The position numbers and the translations under genes were made by a program. A stretch of 64,000 nucleotides of DNA. Origin: Allomuricauda sp. (GTDB taxonomy: Bacteria > Bacteroidota > Bacteroidia > Flavobacteriales > Flavobacteriaceae). Where the stretch lies: assembly GCA_003712125.1 (NCBI GenBank), contig RHLF01000001.1:310001-374000 (forward strand), written 5' to 3'. Shown here piece after piece: positions 1 to 8,238 of this stretch. The notes under the pieces were generated by a model. It made no database searches. It was given only the letters and a program-made list of their open reading frames with translations, and was not told where the DNA came from. The number at the start of each line of letters is the position of its first letter. The first letter of the stretch is position 1.

Positions 1-2438
1 TTGCTACCGGGGCCACTAACAAAATAGACATTCGTTTGGCTTCAGACCTGGAACAACTCCGTGAGAAATGGGACGAGAACCCCTCGCGCTACATTACTTC
101 GGTACACCCCAACCCCAAGGGTGATAAAATTGCGATTACCGCCCGAGGGCGTGTTTTTGTGGTTCCGGTCAAAACAGGTCGTACCGTTTCCTTTACCGAA
201 CAACAAGGGGTGCGTTTTCGTGACGCTGTTTTTTCGCATGACGGCAACAATATCATTACCCTTTCAGATCAAAGTGGTGAATTCGAATTTGTACAATTCA
301 AGGCAGATGGCTCAGGTACAACCAAGGTGCTGACCAAAGACGGAAACCTGTTGCGCTATCAAGGAATTCCTTCTCCCGATGGCAAGTATATCGCCTATGA
401 CGATTTGGAAGCCAATATGTATGTGCTGAATGTAGCTACTGGGGTAAGCACCAAAATATCAACCAATCAAGAGGGGATCTGGGACTTTTCTTGGTCACCT
501 GACAGTCAATGGTTGGCCTTCGTGCAAAGGGCAATGAACACCATGGCTCAGATCAAGGTCTTTAATGTGAATGACCAAACCAGTTTTGATTTGACCACGG
601 ATCGCGCAAATAGTTTTAACCCTAAATGGAGTCCGGATGGTAAATTCCTCTACTTCTTGTCTGATAGAAGTTTTACTTCCTTGGTAGGTAGTCCTTGGGG
701 TACACGCCAACCAGAACCCTATTGGGACGCCAGCGAAAAAGTATACCATGTTGCCCTTCAAAAGGGCACCCGTTCACCCTTTCGTGAAAAAGACGAGTTG
801 ATGACCGATGATAAGAAGGAAAAACCAAAGACTGATGCCAAGAAGAAGGGAAAAGATAAAGCGGACGAGGATCAACTCATTGTGACCATCGATAAAAACG
901 GTATACAAGCGCGAATTGTTGAAGTTCCCATAGCTGCCGGCAACTACAATAGTTTAACGGTCAATGATAAAGCTTTATACCTAATGGCTCGCGAAACCGG
1001 AATCAATGCCAAATCGCATCTGAAAGTGGTCAAAATCACCAATGAAAAAATCGAACTTAAAGATATGGTCTCGGCCATTTCTGGTTATGAAATGACCCAA
1101 GATGGCAAAAAGCTGCTGGTGCGTAAAGGTCGAAACTATTTTATGGTAGATGCAGGTACGGGCAAGGCATCATTGGACGATGCCAAAATCGACATTAGTG
1201 GTTGGAAGTTCGCTATAGATCCAAAAGAGGACTGGAAACAGATTTTTACCGATGCTTGGCGTATGGAACGCGATTATTTCTACGATAAGAATATGCATGG
1301 CGTAGCTTGGGATGCCATGTATAAAAAATACCTTCCCCTGGTTGACCGTGTGACCACCAGGCAGGAACTCTCAGATCTGATAGGTCGCTTTGTAGGCGAA
1401 CTATCCGCATTGCACACCAGTGTACGTGGTGGCGATACCCGATCTGACAACAAGCAAATTGCGGTGGCAAGCCTAGGTGCCGAAGTGAGTCGAGATGCCA
1501 GCAATGGCGGGTTTCGCATTGATTATATCTACAAGGTTGACCCCGATTATCCGGATGAGAAGTCCCCCTTGGATGACCCTTACCTGGGCATTAAAGAAGG
1601 GGATGTCATTACACAGGTGAATGGTAGGGATGCCCTATCGGCATTAGATTTGGGCGAACTCATTCGAAACCAAGCGGGCAAACAGGTGCGTCTGCGCCTT
1701 AAACGGGGTGACACAAGTCGAGATGTAATCGTCAAACCCACTGGAAACGAATTTGCTTTGCGCTATAGGGATTGGGAATATGGCAACCGTCTCAAGGTTG
1801 AAAACGATAGTGAGCAACAAATCGGGTACCTACACCTTCGCGCCATGGGCAGTCGCGATATCAGCCAATTTTACCGTGAATTTTATCCTGTTTTCAATAG
1901 AAAGGGCCTGATCGTAGATGTGCGTTACAATTGGGGTGGAAATATCGATAGTTTTATTTTAGAAAAGCTCTTGCGCAAGGCCTGGATGTATTGGAAAGGT
2001 CGTTCGGGAGAGACCTATTGGAACATGCCCTACTCCTTTAGGGGGCATATTGTGGTCTTGGTCAATGAAAATACCTATTCTGATGGTGAAGCCTTTGCCG
2101 ACGGTTTTAGAAGGTTAGGCCTTGGCACCACTATAGGCACGCGCACCTGGGGTGGCGAAATTTGGTTGAACAGTGCCAACCGTTTAACGGACAATGGTTT
2201 GGCCCGTGCACCCATGTTTGGCGTATACGGACCCGAAGGGGAATGGTTGATCGAGGGTCATGGATTTGTTCCGGACATTGAGTTGGATAACCTCCCCCAT
2301 GAAACGTTTAAGGGGAAAGATGCCCAGTTGGATGCTGCGGTAGACCTCTTATTGAAAAAGATAGCCGAAGACCCACGAGATGTACCAAGAGTACCTGCCT
2401 ACCCTGATAAGTCGTTTAAAAACAATCGTAAAAACTAA
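1..2438 (+). CDS. Tricorn-like S41 peptidase, C-terminal part (5' end outside window)
   Basis: The reading frame is already open at the left edge (first full codon at base 3), so this is the last ~810 residues of a longer protein; the TTG at 36 is internal. Seen: WD40/PD40-like propeller blades with repeated SPDG-type motifs in the first ~330 residues, a low-complexity Lys/Asp linker near residue 270, a helical C1 region around 400-460 with a candidate catalytic His (LSALHTSVRGGD), a PDZ domain near 520-560 (GIKEGDVITQVNGRDAL), and an S41 protease core at ~590-770 with the nucleophile region NENTYSDGEAFADG. This order is that of tricorn protease and its bacterial homologues, which trim peptides. 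In Bacteroidota these are often exported amidohydrolase/tricorn fusions; the missing N-terminus would decide that. It is followed 14 bp later by a serine hydrolase gene, probably in the same operon. Confidence 0.85.
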   Translation, partial: ATGATNKIDIRLASDLEQLREKWDENPSRYITSVHPNPKGDKIAITARGRVFVVPVKTGRTVSFTEQQGVRFRDAVFSHDGNNIITLSDQSGEFEFVQFKADGSGTTKVLTKDGNLLRYQGIPSPDGKYIAYDDLEANMYVLNVATGVSTKISTNQEGIWDFSWSPDSQWLAFVQRAMNTMAQIKVFNVNDQTSFDLTTDRANSFNPKWSPDGKFLYFLSDRSFTSLVGSPWGTRQPEPYWDASEKVYHVALQKGTRSPFREKDELMTDDKKEKPKTDAKKKGKDKADEDQLIVTIDKNGIQARIVEVPIAAGNYNSLTVNDKALYLMARETGINAKSHLKVVKITNEKIELKDMVSAISGYEMTQDGKKLLVRKGRNYFMVDAGTGKASLDDAKIDISGWKFAIDPKEDWKQIFTDAWRMERDYFYDKNMHGVAWDAMYKKYLPLVDRVTTRQELSDLIGRFVGELSALHTSVRGGDTRSDNKQIAVASLGAEVSRDASNGGFRIDYIYKVDPDYPDEKSPLDDPYLGIKEGDVITQVNGRDALSALDLGELIRNQAGKQVRLRLKRGDTSRDVIVKPTGNEFALRYRDWEYGNRLKVENDSEQQIGYLHLRAMGSRDISQFYREFYPVFNRKGLIVDVRYNWGGNIDSFILEKLLRKAWMYWKGRSGETYWNMPYSFRGHIVVLVNENTYSDGEAFADGFRRLGLGTTIGTRTWGGEIWLNSANRLTDNGLARAPMFGVYGPEGEWLIEGHGFVPDIELDNLPHETFKGKDAQLDAAVDLLLKKIAEDPRDVPRVPAYPDKSFKNNRKN

Positions 2439-2452
2439 GAAACCTTCCCTTC

Positions 2453-3745
2453 ATGAAAACAACAAAGTTCATTCTCACACTGGCTCTTATAGCCCTTTTC
2501 TTTGCCTGTAAAACAGAAAAAAAAGAAGAAGCTGTCGCCTTTGAAAAATTTCAATTTGCCACGCCTGAAGCGGTGGGCATGTCGTCCGACAGTCTGGCCC
2601 AAATACAGGACTTGGTGAACGAATATGTAGCTGCGAAAAAATACCCAGGTGCGGTCACTCTCATTGCCAAAAACGGAAAGATTATTTATGAGTCCGAAGT
2701 GGGCTGGTCCGATTCGCTTCAGACCATTCCCTATCGGAAAGATCATTTGTTTCGCATGGCTTCGATGACCAAACCCTTGGTCTCGGTAGCGGCCATGCAA
2801 TTGGTCGAGGCGGGCAAACTTAATTTAGAGGATCCCGTAGGCAAGTACATTCCCTCTTTTATGGAAACTGAGGTATTGCAAGAGTTTAACCCTGCCGATT
2901 CTTCGTACACCAGTGTGGCTAGTCAAAGCATCCCCACGGTAGCACAATTACTGACCCATACCGCCGGGGTACCCTACGGTTTTGTGAATCCACCCGTGAA
3001 TGGTGCGATTTTAGCGAAAAACCAAATACCCGATCTAGCGACGCATTTGCCCATGACCATTGAACAAACAGCTGCCAAATTGGGGGACCTCCCCTTGATA
3101 CACGAACCGGGTGCCCAATGGATGTACGGTCTCAACACCGATGTGTTGGGTCGCGTGGTCGAAGTGGCCTCAGGCCAATCCCTTGATGATTATATACGTG
3201 AACATATTACCCAACCCTTGGGCATTGAGCAACTCGACTTTTATTTTCCTGACTCGTTAACCACCCAGCTCACCGTGCCCTATATCACCGGCTCGGATGG
3301 CAAAGTAAGCCCGATACCTGATATGGGGCCATTTTATAACGTCAACTACCCTACTACAGGGGCTAAAACCTATATGAGCGGCGGCAGTGGCATGACCGGT
3401 ACGGCACGCGATTATTATTTGTTCTGCCAGGCCATGCTGAATGATGGCAGTTTAGGGGACAGTCAAATTCTAAAACCGGAAACCGCGCAACTCATGCATC
3501 AAAACCAATTGGATACCATCACCTACCCTTGGGGAACGGGTGGTTTTGGTTATGGGTTTCATGTGGCCTCAGGGGAGTCAGATACGCCTAAAGACGTTTA
3601 TAGTTGGGGCGGAGCATTTAGCACCACCTTTTGGATCGACCCCAACAATGAGTTGATCGTAATTCAACTGCGCCAGGTGTTGTCATCACCCTATAACCAA
3701 GAAATTGATACCCGCCTCGCAAAGATTATTTACGGGGCGCTGTAA
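2453..3745 (+). CDS. Serine hydrolase lipoprotein (class C beta-lactamase / esterase family)
   Basis: 430 aa. The N-terminus is a lipoprotein signal with lipobox LFFAC (Cys about residue 19), followed by a Lys/Glu-rich linker. Seen in the catalytic domain: the SxxK motif in MASMTKPLVS (Ser nucleophile, Lys base) and a Y-x-N motif in MYGLNTDVLG, both standard for the beta-lactamase-type serine hydrolase family (PF00144). A C-terminal WGGAFSTTFW stretch fits the third motif region, which is H/K-x-G in penicillin-binding relatives but variable in esterases. The ATG at 2453 lies 14 bp after the tricorn-like protease, so co-transcription is likely. Periplasmic or outer-membrane anchored esterase/D-amino acid peptidase activity is inferred; antibiotic hydrolysis is not indicated. 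Confidence 0.88.
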   Translation: MKTTKFILTLALIALFFACKTEKKEEAVAFEKFQFATPEAVGMSSDSLAQIQDLVNEYVAAKKYPGAVTLIAKNGKIIYESEVGWSDSLQTIPYRKDHLFRMASMTKPLVSVAAMQLVEAGKLNLEDPVGKYIPSFMETEVLQEFNPADSSYTSVASQSIPTVAQLLTHTAGVPYGFVNPPVNGAILAKNQIPDLATHLPMTIEQTAAKLGDLPLIHEPGAQWMYGLNTDVLGRVVEVASGQSLDDYIREHITQPLGIEQLDFYFPDSLTTQLTVPYITGSDGKVSPIPDMGPFYNVNYPTTGAKTYMSGGSGMTGTARDYYLFCQAMLNDGSLGDSQILKPETAQLMHQNQLDTITYPWGTGGFGYGFHVASGESDTPKDVYSWGGAFSTTFWIDPNNELIVIQLRQVLSSPYNQEIDTRLAKIIYGAL

Positions 3746-3819
3746 GCTAAGCGTAGAATTTCATACGTATTGGACCTTAAGGTTTACAGCCAAGGTTTTG
3801 GACCACTAGTGAGGTACAT

Positions 3820-4530
3820 TTAGTCGAGTTGTATCTCCTCGCCCAGCCCTAGCTTAAATCGTTTCCGCAATACATACACCGCCAGGTACAACAAAGGGGT
3901 ATCGAGAAAGGCGATAAAAATCTTAAAAATAAAGCCACTGACGACCAAACCGTAAAAAAGGTCCCAGGGCAATACCCCAAAAATACAGAGCAAGCCCACT
4001 ACGGTGACCGTATCGACCAATTGCGAGGTAAAGGTTGAGAAGTTGTTGCGCAACCAGAGGTATTTTCCTTTGGTCAGGGCCTTCCAAAAGTGGTAGATCG
4101 AAATATCAATGTATTGTGCTGCCAAATAGGCCAGCATAGAGGCCAAAACGCCCAAAGGAGACAACCCAAATACCTTGGTGAAGGTGGCATCACCTATAGG
4201 TGAACTTTCGATGGCGGGCACCTCATTGGCCACCCAAATAATCAGCATCGAGAAAAAAGAAGCAAAAATACCGGCAGTCACCACCTGATTGGCCCGCTTT
4301 TTACCATAGATCTCTGAAATGGTATCGGTAATCAAAAAGGTGAGCGGATAAGGCAATATCCCCACCGAGAGTTCAAACAGCGGTGCGCCGAACACGGTTA
4401 CATCGCCAAAGGGGTTCCAGTAAAAAAACTTCTGAAAAATCAGGTTGGAAACCACCAAGGAGGTAATGAAAAGAGCGCCCAGGTAAAGGTAAATCTGAAA
4501 CGCAACTTTCTTGTCTTTTTGGGTCATCAA
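3820..4530 (-). CDS. Queuosine precursor transporter (YhhQ/VUT family)
   Basis: 236 aa, about six hydrophobic segments. Conserved features of the YhhQ (COG1738, VUT) family are visible: the early LYLGALFITSLVVSNL helix, the LPYPLTFLITDTISEIYGKK motif, FASMLAYLAAQYIDI-like helix residues around 125-140, and the NNFSTFTSQLVDT motif after it. Family members import the queuosine precursors preQ0/preQ1 across the inner membrane. It is co-directional with sppA; the gene ends 74 bp from the convergent serine hydrolase gene. No queuosine biosynthesis gene is seen nearby, so the substrate is inferred from the family alone. Confidence 0.88.
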   Translation of the reverse strand: MMTQKDKKVAFQIYLYLGALFITSLVVSNLIFQKFFYWNPFGDVTVFGAPLFELSVGILPYPLTFLITDTISEIYGKKRANQVVTAGIFASFFSMLIIWVANEVPAIESSPIGDATFTKVFGLSPLGVLASMLAYLAAQYIDISIYHFWKALTKGKYLWLRNNFSTFTSQLVDTVTVVGLLCIFGVLPWDLFYGLVVSGFIFKIFIAFLDTPLLYLAVYVLRKRFKLGLGEEIQLD

Positions 4531-4531
4531 C

Positions 4532-6292
4532 CTATTTAATGTTCAAGCTATATGGTATTCGTACCTGTATGCCTTCTTGCTGGGTCATTTGTTTGAATTC
4601 GCGCAACAATCGATAAGCATCGTCACCTACCTGTTCTTTAACGAAGGCCTCCCCCATAGCGGTTTTGGCACTGCTAAAGTTAGCCATAAATTGCTCAAAG
4701 TCTGATTTGTATCTGGGGTACTTTCGAATGCCATAGTTGGATAGATCGGCCAGTTCGGCGGCGGCCTTGATCGCATCATCCAAGCTGCCCAATTCATCTA
4801 CCAAACCAAGTCGCAAGGCATCGACCCCACTCCATACGCGTCCCTGGGCCACGGCATCTACATCGGCCACGGTCATGCCCCGGCCTTCGGCCACCCGCTC
4901 CAAAAAGGTGTCATAAGTTTGTTCAATACCTTCTTGAACTGTAGCGCGAAAGGCATCGGTCATCGGTTCAAAAACCGAATAGTCGATTGAGTTTTTATTG
5001 GTGCCCACCTGTTCGGCATTGATACCGATATCAGTGGCCAACCCATGAACATTGGGAATCGTACCAAACACCCCTATGGATCCCGTAATCGTGGTGGGTT
5101 CCGCAAATATTTTATCCCCGACAACGCCGATATAATACCCGCCTGAGGCAGCCAAATTGCCAAACGAGACCACTACTGGTTTTTCTTGCTTGGTCAGTTT
5201 GAGCTCTCGCCAGATCAAATCGGCCGTTAAGGCATTGCCCCCAGGAGAATTGACCCGTAGTACAATGGCTTTGATGTTGTCGTTTTCACGCGCTTTTTTC
5301 AAGGCTTTGTTGATGCTGCCCTGACCGATGAAATCTTTGTCACCCTCACCATAGTAAATCTCACCCTGGGCATAGATCACCGCAATTTTGTCGGTACCCG
5401 ACTTTAGGTTCTTGTTTTTTGCGACCTTTCTATAGTCATCAAACCGTACGTAGTTGATTTTTTCACCATCCCCAAGGCCCAGCTGATCGCGCAGCAACTG
5501 CTCGTATTCATCTTTGTACAAATTGCCATCGATCAAGCCTGATGCCACCGCGTAACGAGGCAGGCGTGCGCCCAAGGTATCGGCAATGGTATTGAGGTCA
5601 TCTACCGAGATATTTCGAGATTCGGATATATCCTCCAATAAGGACGACCATAGGGAGGTGATGAGCTCTTGTATTTGTGCCCGATTCTCATCGCTCATGG
5701 TATCGGATAAAAAGGGTTCTACCGCACTTTTGTATTTGCCATGGCGGATTACCTCCATCTTGATACCGCTCTTTTCTTGAAGGTCTTTGTAATACAACAC
5801 TTCTGATGCGAGGCCTTTAAAGTCCATGGCACCTTCAGGCGTCAGAAACAGCGAATCGGCCACGCTGGCCAAATAATAGTCTTTTTGGGTATAAAAATCG
5901 GCGTGGGCATACACAAACTTCCCATTGGCCTTAAAATCGGCGAGGGCCTTTCTTATTTCTTGCGATTGGGCAATACCGGCCAACAAAAAGCTGGTCTTTA
6001 GGCTGATCCCCATTATTTTATTGTCTTGTTGGGCAACCTCAAGGGTGTGCAAGATCTCATCAAGACCGGCCCCTTCATCAAAAAACGAGGCAAAGGGATC
6101 GGAATCGTCCTTGCCCACGTAATCGTAAATGGGTCCGGAAAAACTCAACTCCAAAATGGAATTGTCCTTGACCTGAACCCCATCATTGGCGCTACCCAAG
6201 AGCGCCGTAAAAATGAAGAACATGACAAACAAAATCCCGAAGGCAATCAAACATCCTAAAATAGCGGCCAACAAGTTTCTCAAAAACTTCAT
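4532..6292 (-). CDS. sppA: Signal peptide peptidase SppA, 67K type
   Basis: 586 aa from the ATG at 6292. The longer open frame up to 6487 is rejected because MKFLRNLLAAILGCLIAFG is a clear N-terminal membrane anchor and the extra residues overlap the divergent folK gene. Two tandem S49 domains are present. The general-base Lys is expected in the first domain, in RHGKYKSAVEPF (~residue 200), and the nucleophile Ser in the second, in GNLAASGGYYIG (~residue 395); both are present, so the enzyme looks intact. SppA degrades leftover signal peptides in the inner membrane. It shares a short divergent promoter region with the folK-dNK fusion; a perfect TAnnTTTG box lies 22 bp upstream. Confidence 0.93.
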   Translation of the reverse strand: MKFLRNLLAAILGCLIAFGILFVMFFIFTALLGSANDGVQVKDNSILELSFSGPIYDYVGKDDSDPFASFFDEGAGLDEILHTLEVAQQDNKIMGISLKTSFLLAGIAQSQEIRKALADFKANGKFVYAHADFYTQKDYYLASVADSLFLTPEGAMDFKGLASEVLYYKDLQEKSGIKMEVIRHGKYKSAVEPFLSDTMSDENRAQIQELITSLWSSLLEDISESRNISVDDLNTIADTLGARLPRYAVASGLIDGNLYKDEYEQLLRDQLGLGDGEKINYVRFDDYRKVAKNKNLKSGTDKIAVIYAQGEIYYGEGDKDFIGQGSINKALKKARENDNIKAIVLRVNSPGGNALTADLIWRELKLTKQEKPVVVSFGNLAASGGYYIGVVGDKIFAEPTTITGSIGVFGTIPNVHGLATDIGINAEQVGTNKNSIDYSVFEPMTDAFRATVQEGIEQTYDTFLERVAEGRGMTVADVDAVAQGRVWSGVDALRLGLVDELGSLDDAIKAAAELADLSNYGIRKYPRYKSDFEQFMANFSSAKTAMGEAFVKEQVGDDAYRLLREFKQMTQQEGIQVRIPYSLNIK

Positions 6293-6313
6293 CAGTACAT
6301 TTTTATAAGTCAG

Positions 6314-6321
6314 CAAAGATA
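6314..6321 (-). promoter_or_regulatory. Candidate -7 box of the sppA promoter
   Basis: On the minus strand the bases read TATCTTTG, a full match to the Bacteroidota -7 consensus TAnnTTTG, 22 bp before the sppA ATG. No good TTTG is found at the expected -33 distance, so the assignment is tentative. Confidence 0.3.
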
Positions 6322-6362
6322 ACCATTGTGGTAATGTTTTGCTTATTTTGTCCATTAGTAGA

Positions 6363-7508
6363 ATGAATAGCACTATTGTTACATATTTATCACTCGGAAG
6401 TAACCTGGGCAATCGGTTGGCCAATTTACAGCGGGCCCTATTTCTAATCGGGCAGCAGGTGGGCAAGTTGGTCCATATCTCCCCCATTTATGAAAACCCC
6501 GCGGTAGGTTTTGACGGCGGCGATTTTTTGAATATCTGTGTGGCAGTGGACACTACCTTGGAACCAAAGGCCCTATTGAAGGCCATTCTGGGGATTGAAA
6601 AGGTGCTGGGTCGACAGCGTTCCGACGCGGCCAACTATGCGTCGCGCACCTTGGATATTGATATCATCTACTACGGCAGTTCGGTCATCGACACCTCTGA
6701 GCTGCAGGTACCCCATCCGAAAATGCAGGAACGGCGCTTTGTACTGCGCCCGCTTTCAGACATTGCCCCGCAGTTTTACCATCCCCTGCTACAAAAAGAT
6801 ACCCGAAACCTATTGCAGGAGTGTCGCGATACGAGCAGCATGGTTAAGCAAAAGGGCAAGTTGTTTGCGGAACGAGGCAACCTTCTGGCGCAGACCCAAT
6901 TTATTGCCATTGAAGGTACCATTGGGGTGGGTAAAACCACCCTGGCCAAGAAAATTGCTGCACAATTCAACGCCAAACTGGTCTTGGAACGTTTTGCCGA
7001 CAACGCCTTTCTTCCCAAATTTTATGAGGATCCCGCGCGCTATGCCTTTCCCTTGGAAATGGCCTTTTTAGCCGATCGCTACCAGCAATTTACCGACGAT
7101 ACCACCCAATTTGACCTTTTTAAAAGTTTTATGGTCAGCGATTACGATATTTTCAAATCTTTGATTTTTGCCAAAATAACCCTGCAAAAAGAAGAATTTG
7201 AACTGTATCGCAAGCTGTTCAATTTTATGTACAAGGAGGTCAAGAAGCCTGGTATTTATGTGTACCTCTACCAAAACACTGAACGCCTTTTGACCAACAT
7301 CAAATCTCGCGGAAGGGCCTATGAACAGCGAATTGATGAGACTTATTTAGAAAAGATCAACCGGGGCTATCTTGATTTCATTAAAGGACATCCCGAGCAA
7401 AATTCACTGATCATTAATTTGGAGGAACTCGATTTTGTGGCCCGACCCGAAGATTATGAGACCATTTTGATGCAACTGGAGGAAAAAGCGATATCGCTGT
7501 TTTTTTAA
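6363..7508 (+). CDS. folK: HPPK (FolK) fused to deoxynucleoside kinase
   Basis: 381 aa from the ATG at 6363 (a TTG at 6339 is in frame but unneeded). The first ~155 residues are 6-hydroxymethyl-7,8-dihydropterin pyrophosphokinase: YLSLGSNLGNRLANLQRA, GGDFLNICVAV and the signature RTLDIDIIYYG. After a ~20-residue linker, the rest is a deoxynucleoside kinase: P-loop GTIGVGKTTLAKKIA (~residue 185), LERFADNAFLPKFYEDP, and a lid region GRAYEQRIDETYL. One protein therefore joins a folate-pathway enzyme to nucleoside salvage. Such HPPK-dNK fusions are known in Bacteroidota. Both halves keep their signature motifs. A strong terminator follows at 7589. Confidence 0.92.
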   Translation: MNSTIVTYLSLGSNLGNRLANLQRALFLIGQQVGKLVHISPIYENPAVGFDGGDFLNICVAVDTTLEPKALLKAILGIEKVLGRQRSDAANYASRTLDIDIIYYGSSVIDTSELQVPHPKMQERRFVLRPLSDIAPQFYHPLLQKDTRNLLQECRDTSSMVKQKGKLFAERGNLLAQTQFIAIEGTIGVGKTTLAKKIAAQFNAKLVLERFADNAFLPKFYEDPARYAFPLEMAFLADRYQQFTDDTTQFDLFKSFMVSDYDIFKSLIFAKITLQKEEFELYRKLFNFMYKEVKKPGIYVYLYQNTERLLTNIKSRGRAYEQRIDETYLEKINRGYLDFIKGHPEQNSLIINLEELDFVARPEDYETILMQLEEKAISLFF

Positions 7509-7588
7509 GAAAATATTTGGATATCACCAATCGATTTACTTTCTTAGCCGCAGTTAATTTAAAACTAACTAACTCAAACTATATGTAA

Positions 7589-7620
7589 AACCTCGGAGCC
7601 TGGCCTTCGGGGTTTTTTTT
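7589..7620 (+). terminator. Rho-independent terminator of folK-dNK
   Basis: A ten-pair stem (AACCTCGGAG pairing with CTTCGGGGTT, two G-U pairs, loop of six) is followed by a run of eight T. It sits 80 bp after the folK stop and abuts the convergent methyltransferase gene. Confidence 0.8.
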
Positions 7621-8149
7621 ATGCCCTTAGTTTTGACCAAAAGTCCCACACCCCAATTCCGACACTGACCGCTATATTGAGTGAATGCTTGGTGCCAAAT
7701 TGCGGAATCTCAAGAACCCCATCGCTGGCAGAAACCACCGCTTGGGCAACCCCTTTGACCTCGTTGCCAAACACCAGGGCATAGGTCGTATTCGAATCCA
7801 ATTCAAAATCGTTGAGTAGGGTTGCCTGCTCGGCCTGTTCGACGGCCATTACTTTAACGCCTTCCTCCTGTAACTCCCGTACCAGTTCGAGGGTGTCGTT
7901 GCGATATTCCCAAGCCACACTTTCGGTCGCACCAAGTGCGGTCTTATTGATGTCTTTATGAGGCGGGGTGGCCGTAATACCGCAGAGGTATATTTTTTTG
8001 ATCAAAAACGCATCGGCAGTCCGAAAGACCGAACCGATGTTGTTCAAGCTGCGAATATTGTCCAGAATTAACAGCAAGGGTGTTTTTGCCGCCTTCTTGA
8101 AATCTTCTACCGCCAAACGCGGTAATTCCTCATTGGTAAGTTTGCGCAT
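7619..8149 (-). CDS. TrmH/SpoU-family RNA 2'-O-methyltransferase
   Basis: 176 aa from the ATG at 8149; a TTG eight codons upstream is less likely. The three SPOUT motifs are visible: motif 1 NIRSLNNIGSVFRTADAF (Asn and Arg of the SAM/RNA site), motif 2 LVFGNEVKGV, motif 3 IPQFGTKHSLNIAVSVG, which forms the trefoil knot. The length fits a minimal SpoU catalytic domain with little N-terminal extension. It would methylate a ribose in tRNA or rRNA using SAM; which nucleotide cannot be told from sequence. It is divergent from mutS with 89 bp between starts, the common placement of both in flavobacteria. Confidence 0.9.
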   Translation of the reverse strand: MRKLTNEELPRLAVEDFKKAAKTPLLLILDNIRSLNNIGSVFRTADAFLIKKIYLCGITATPPHKDINKTALGATESVAWEYRNDTLELVRELQEEGVKVMAVEQAEQATLLNDFELDSNTTYALVFGNEVKGVAQAVVSASDGVLEIPQFGTKHSLNIAVSVGIGVWDFWSKLRA

Positions 8150-8190
8150 ATACTTTTCCACTTTTGCCCCCAAAATATCAACAAAAATCG

Positions 8191-8218
8191 TTGCACCTAA
8201 GGTAAAGATCTATTTTCG
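8191..8218 (+). promoter_or_regulatory. Candidate mutS promoter
   Basis: TTG at 8191-8193 and TATTTTCG at 8211-8218 with 17 bp between match the -33/-7 pattern of Bacteroidota with one mismatch in the -7 box. Transcription would begin near 8225, which leaves the TTG at 8239 as the first usable start codon. Confidence 0.4.
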
Positions 8219-8238
8219 GTAAAATTAAACGCTTCGAA

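Noticed and set aside
6293-6487. N-terminal extension of SppA
   Set aside because: It overlaps the start of the divergent folK gene, lacks protein-like features, and the ATG at 6292 begins a proper membrane anchor.
6595-7071. Frame of 158 residues inside the folK fusion
   Set aside because: Shifted-frame shadow; the main frame shows both enzyme signatures.
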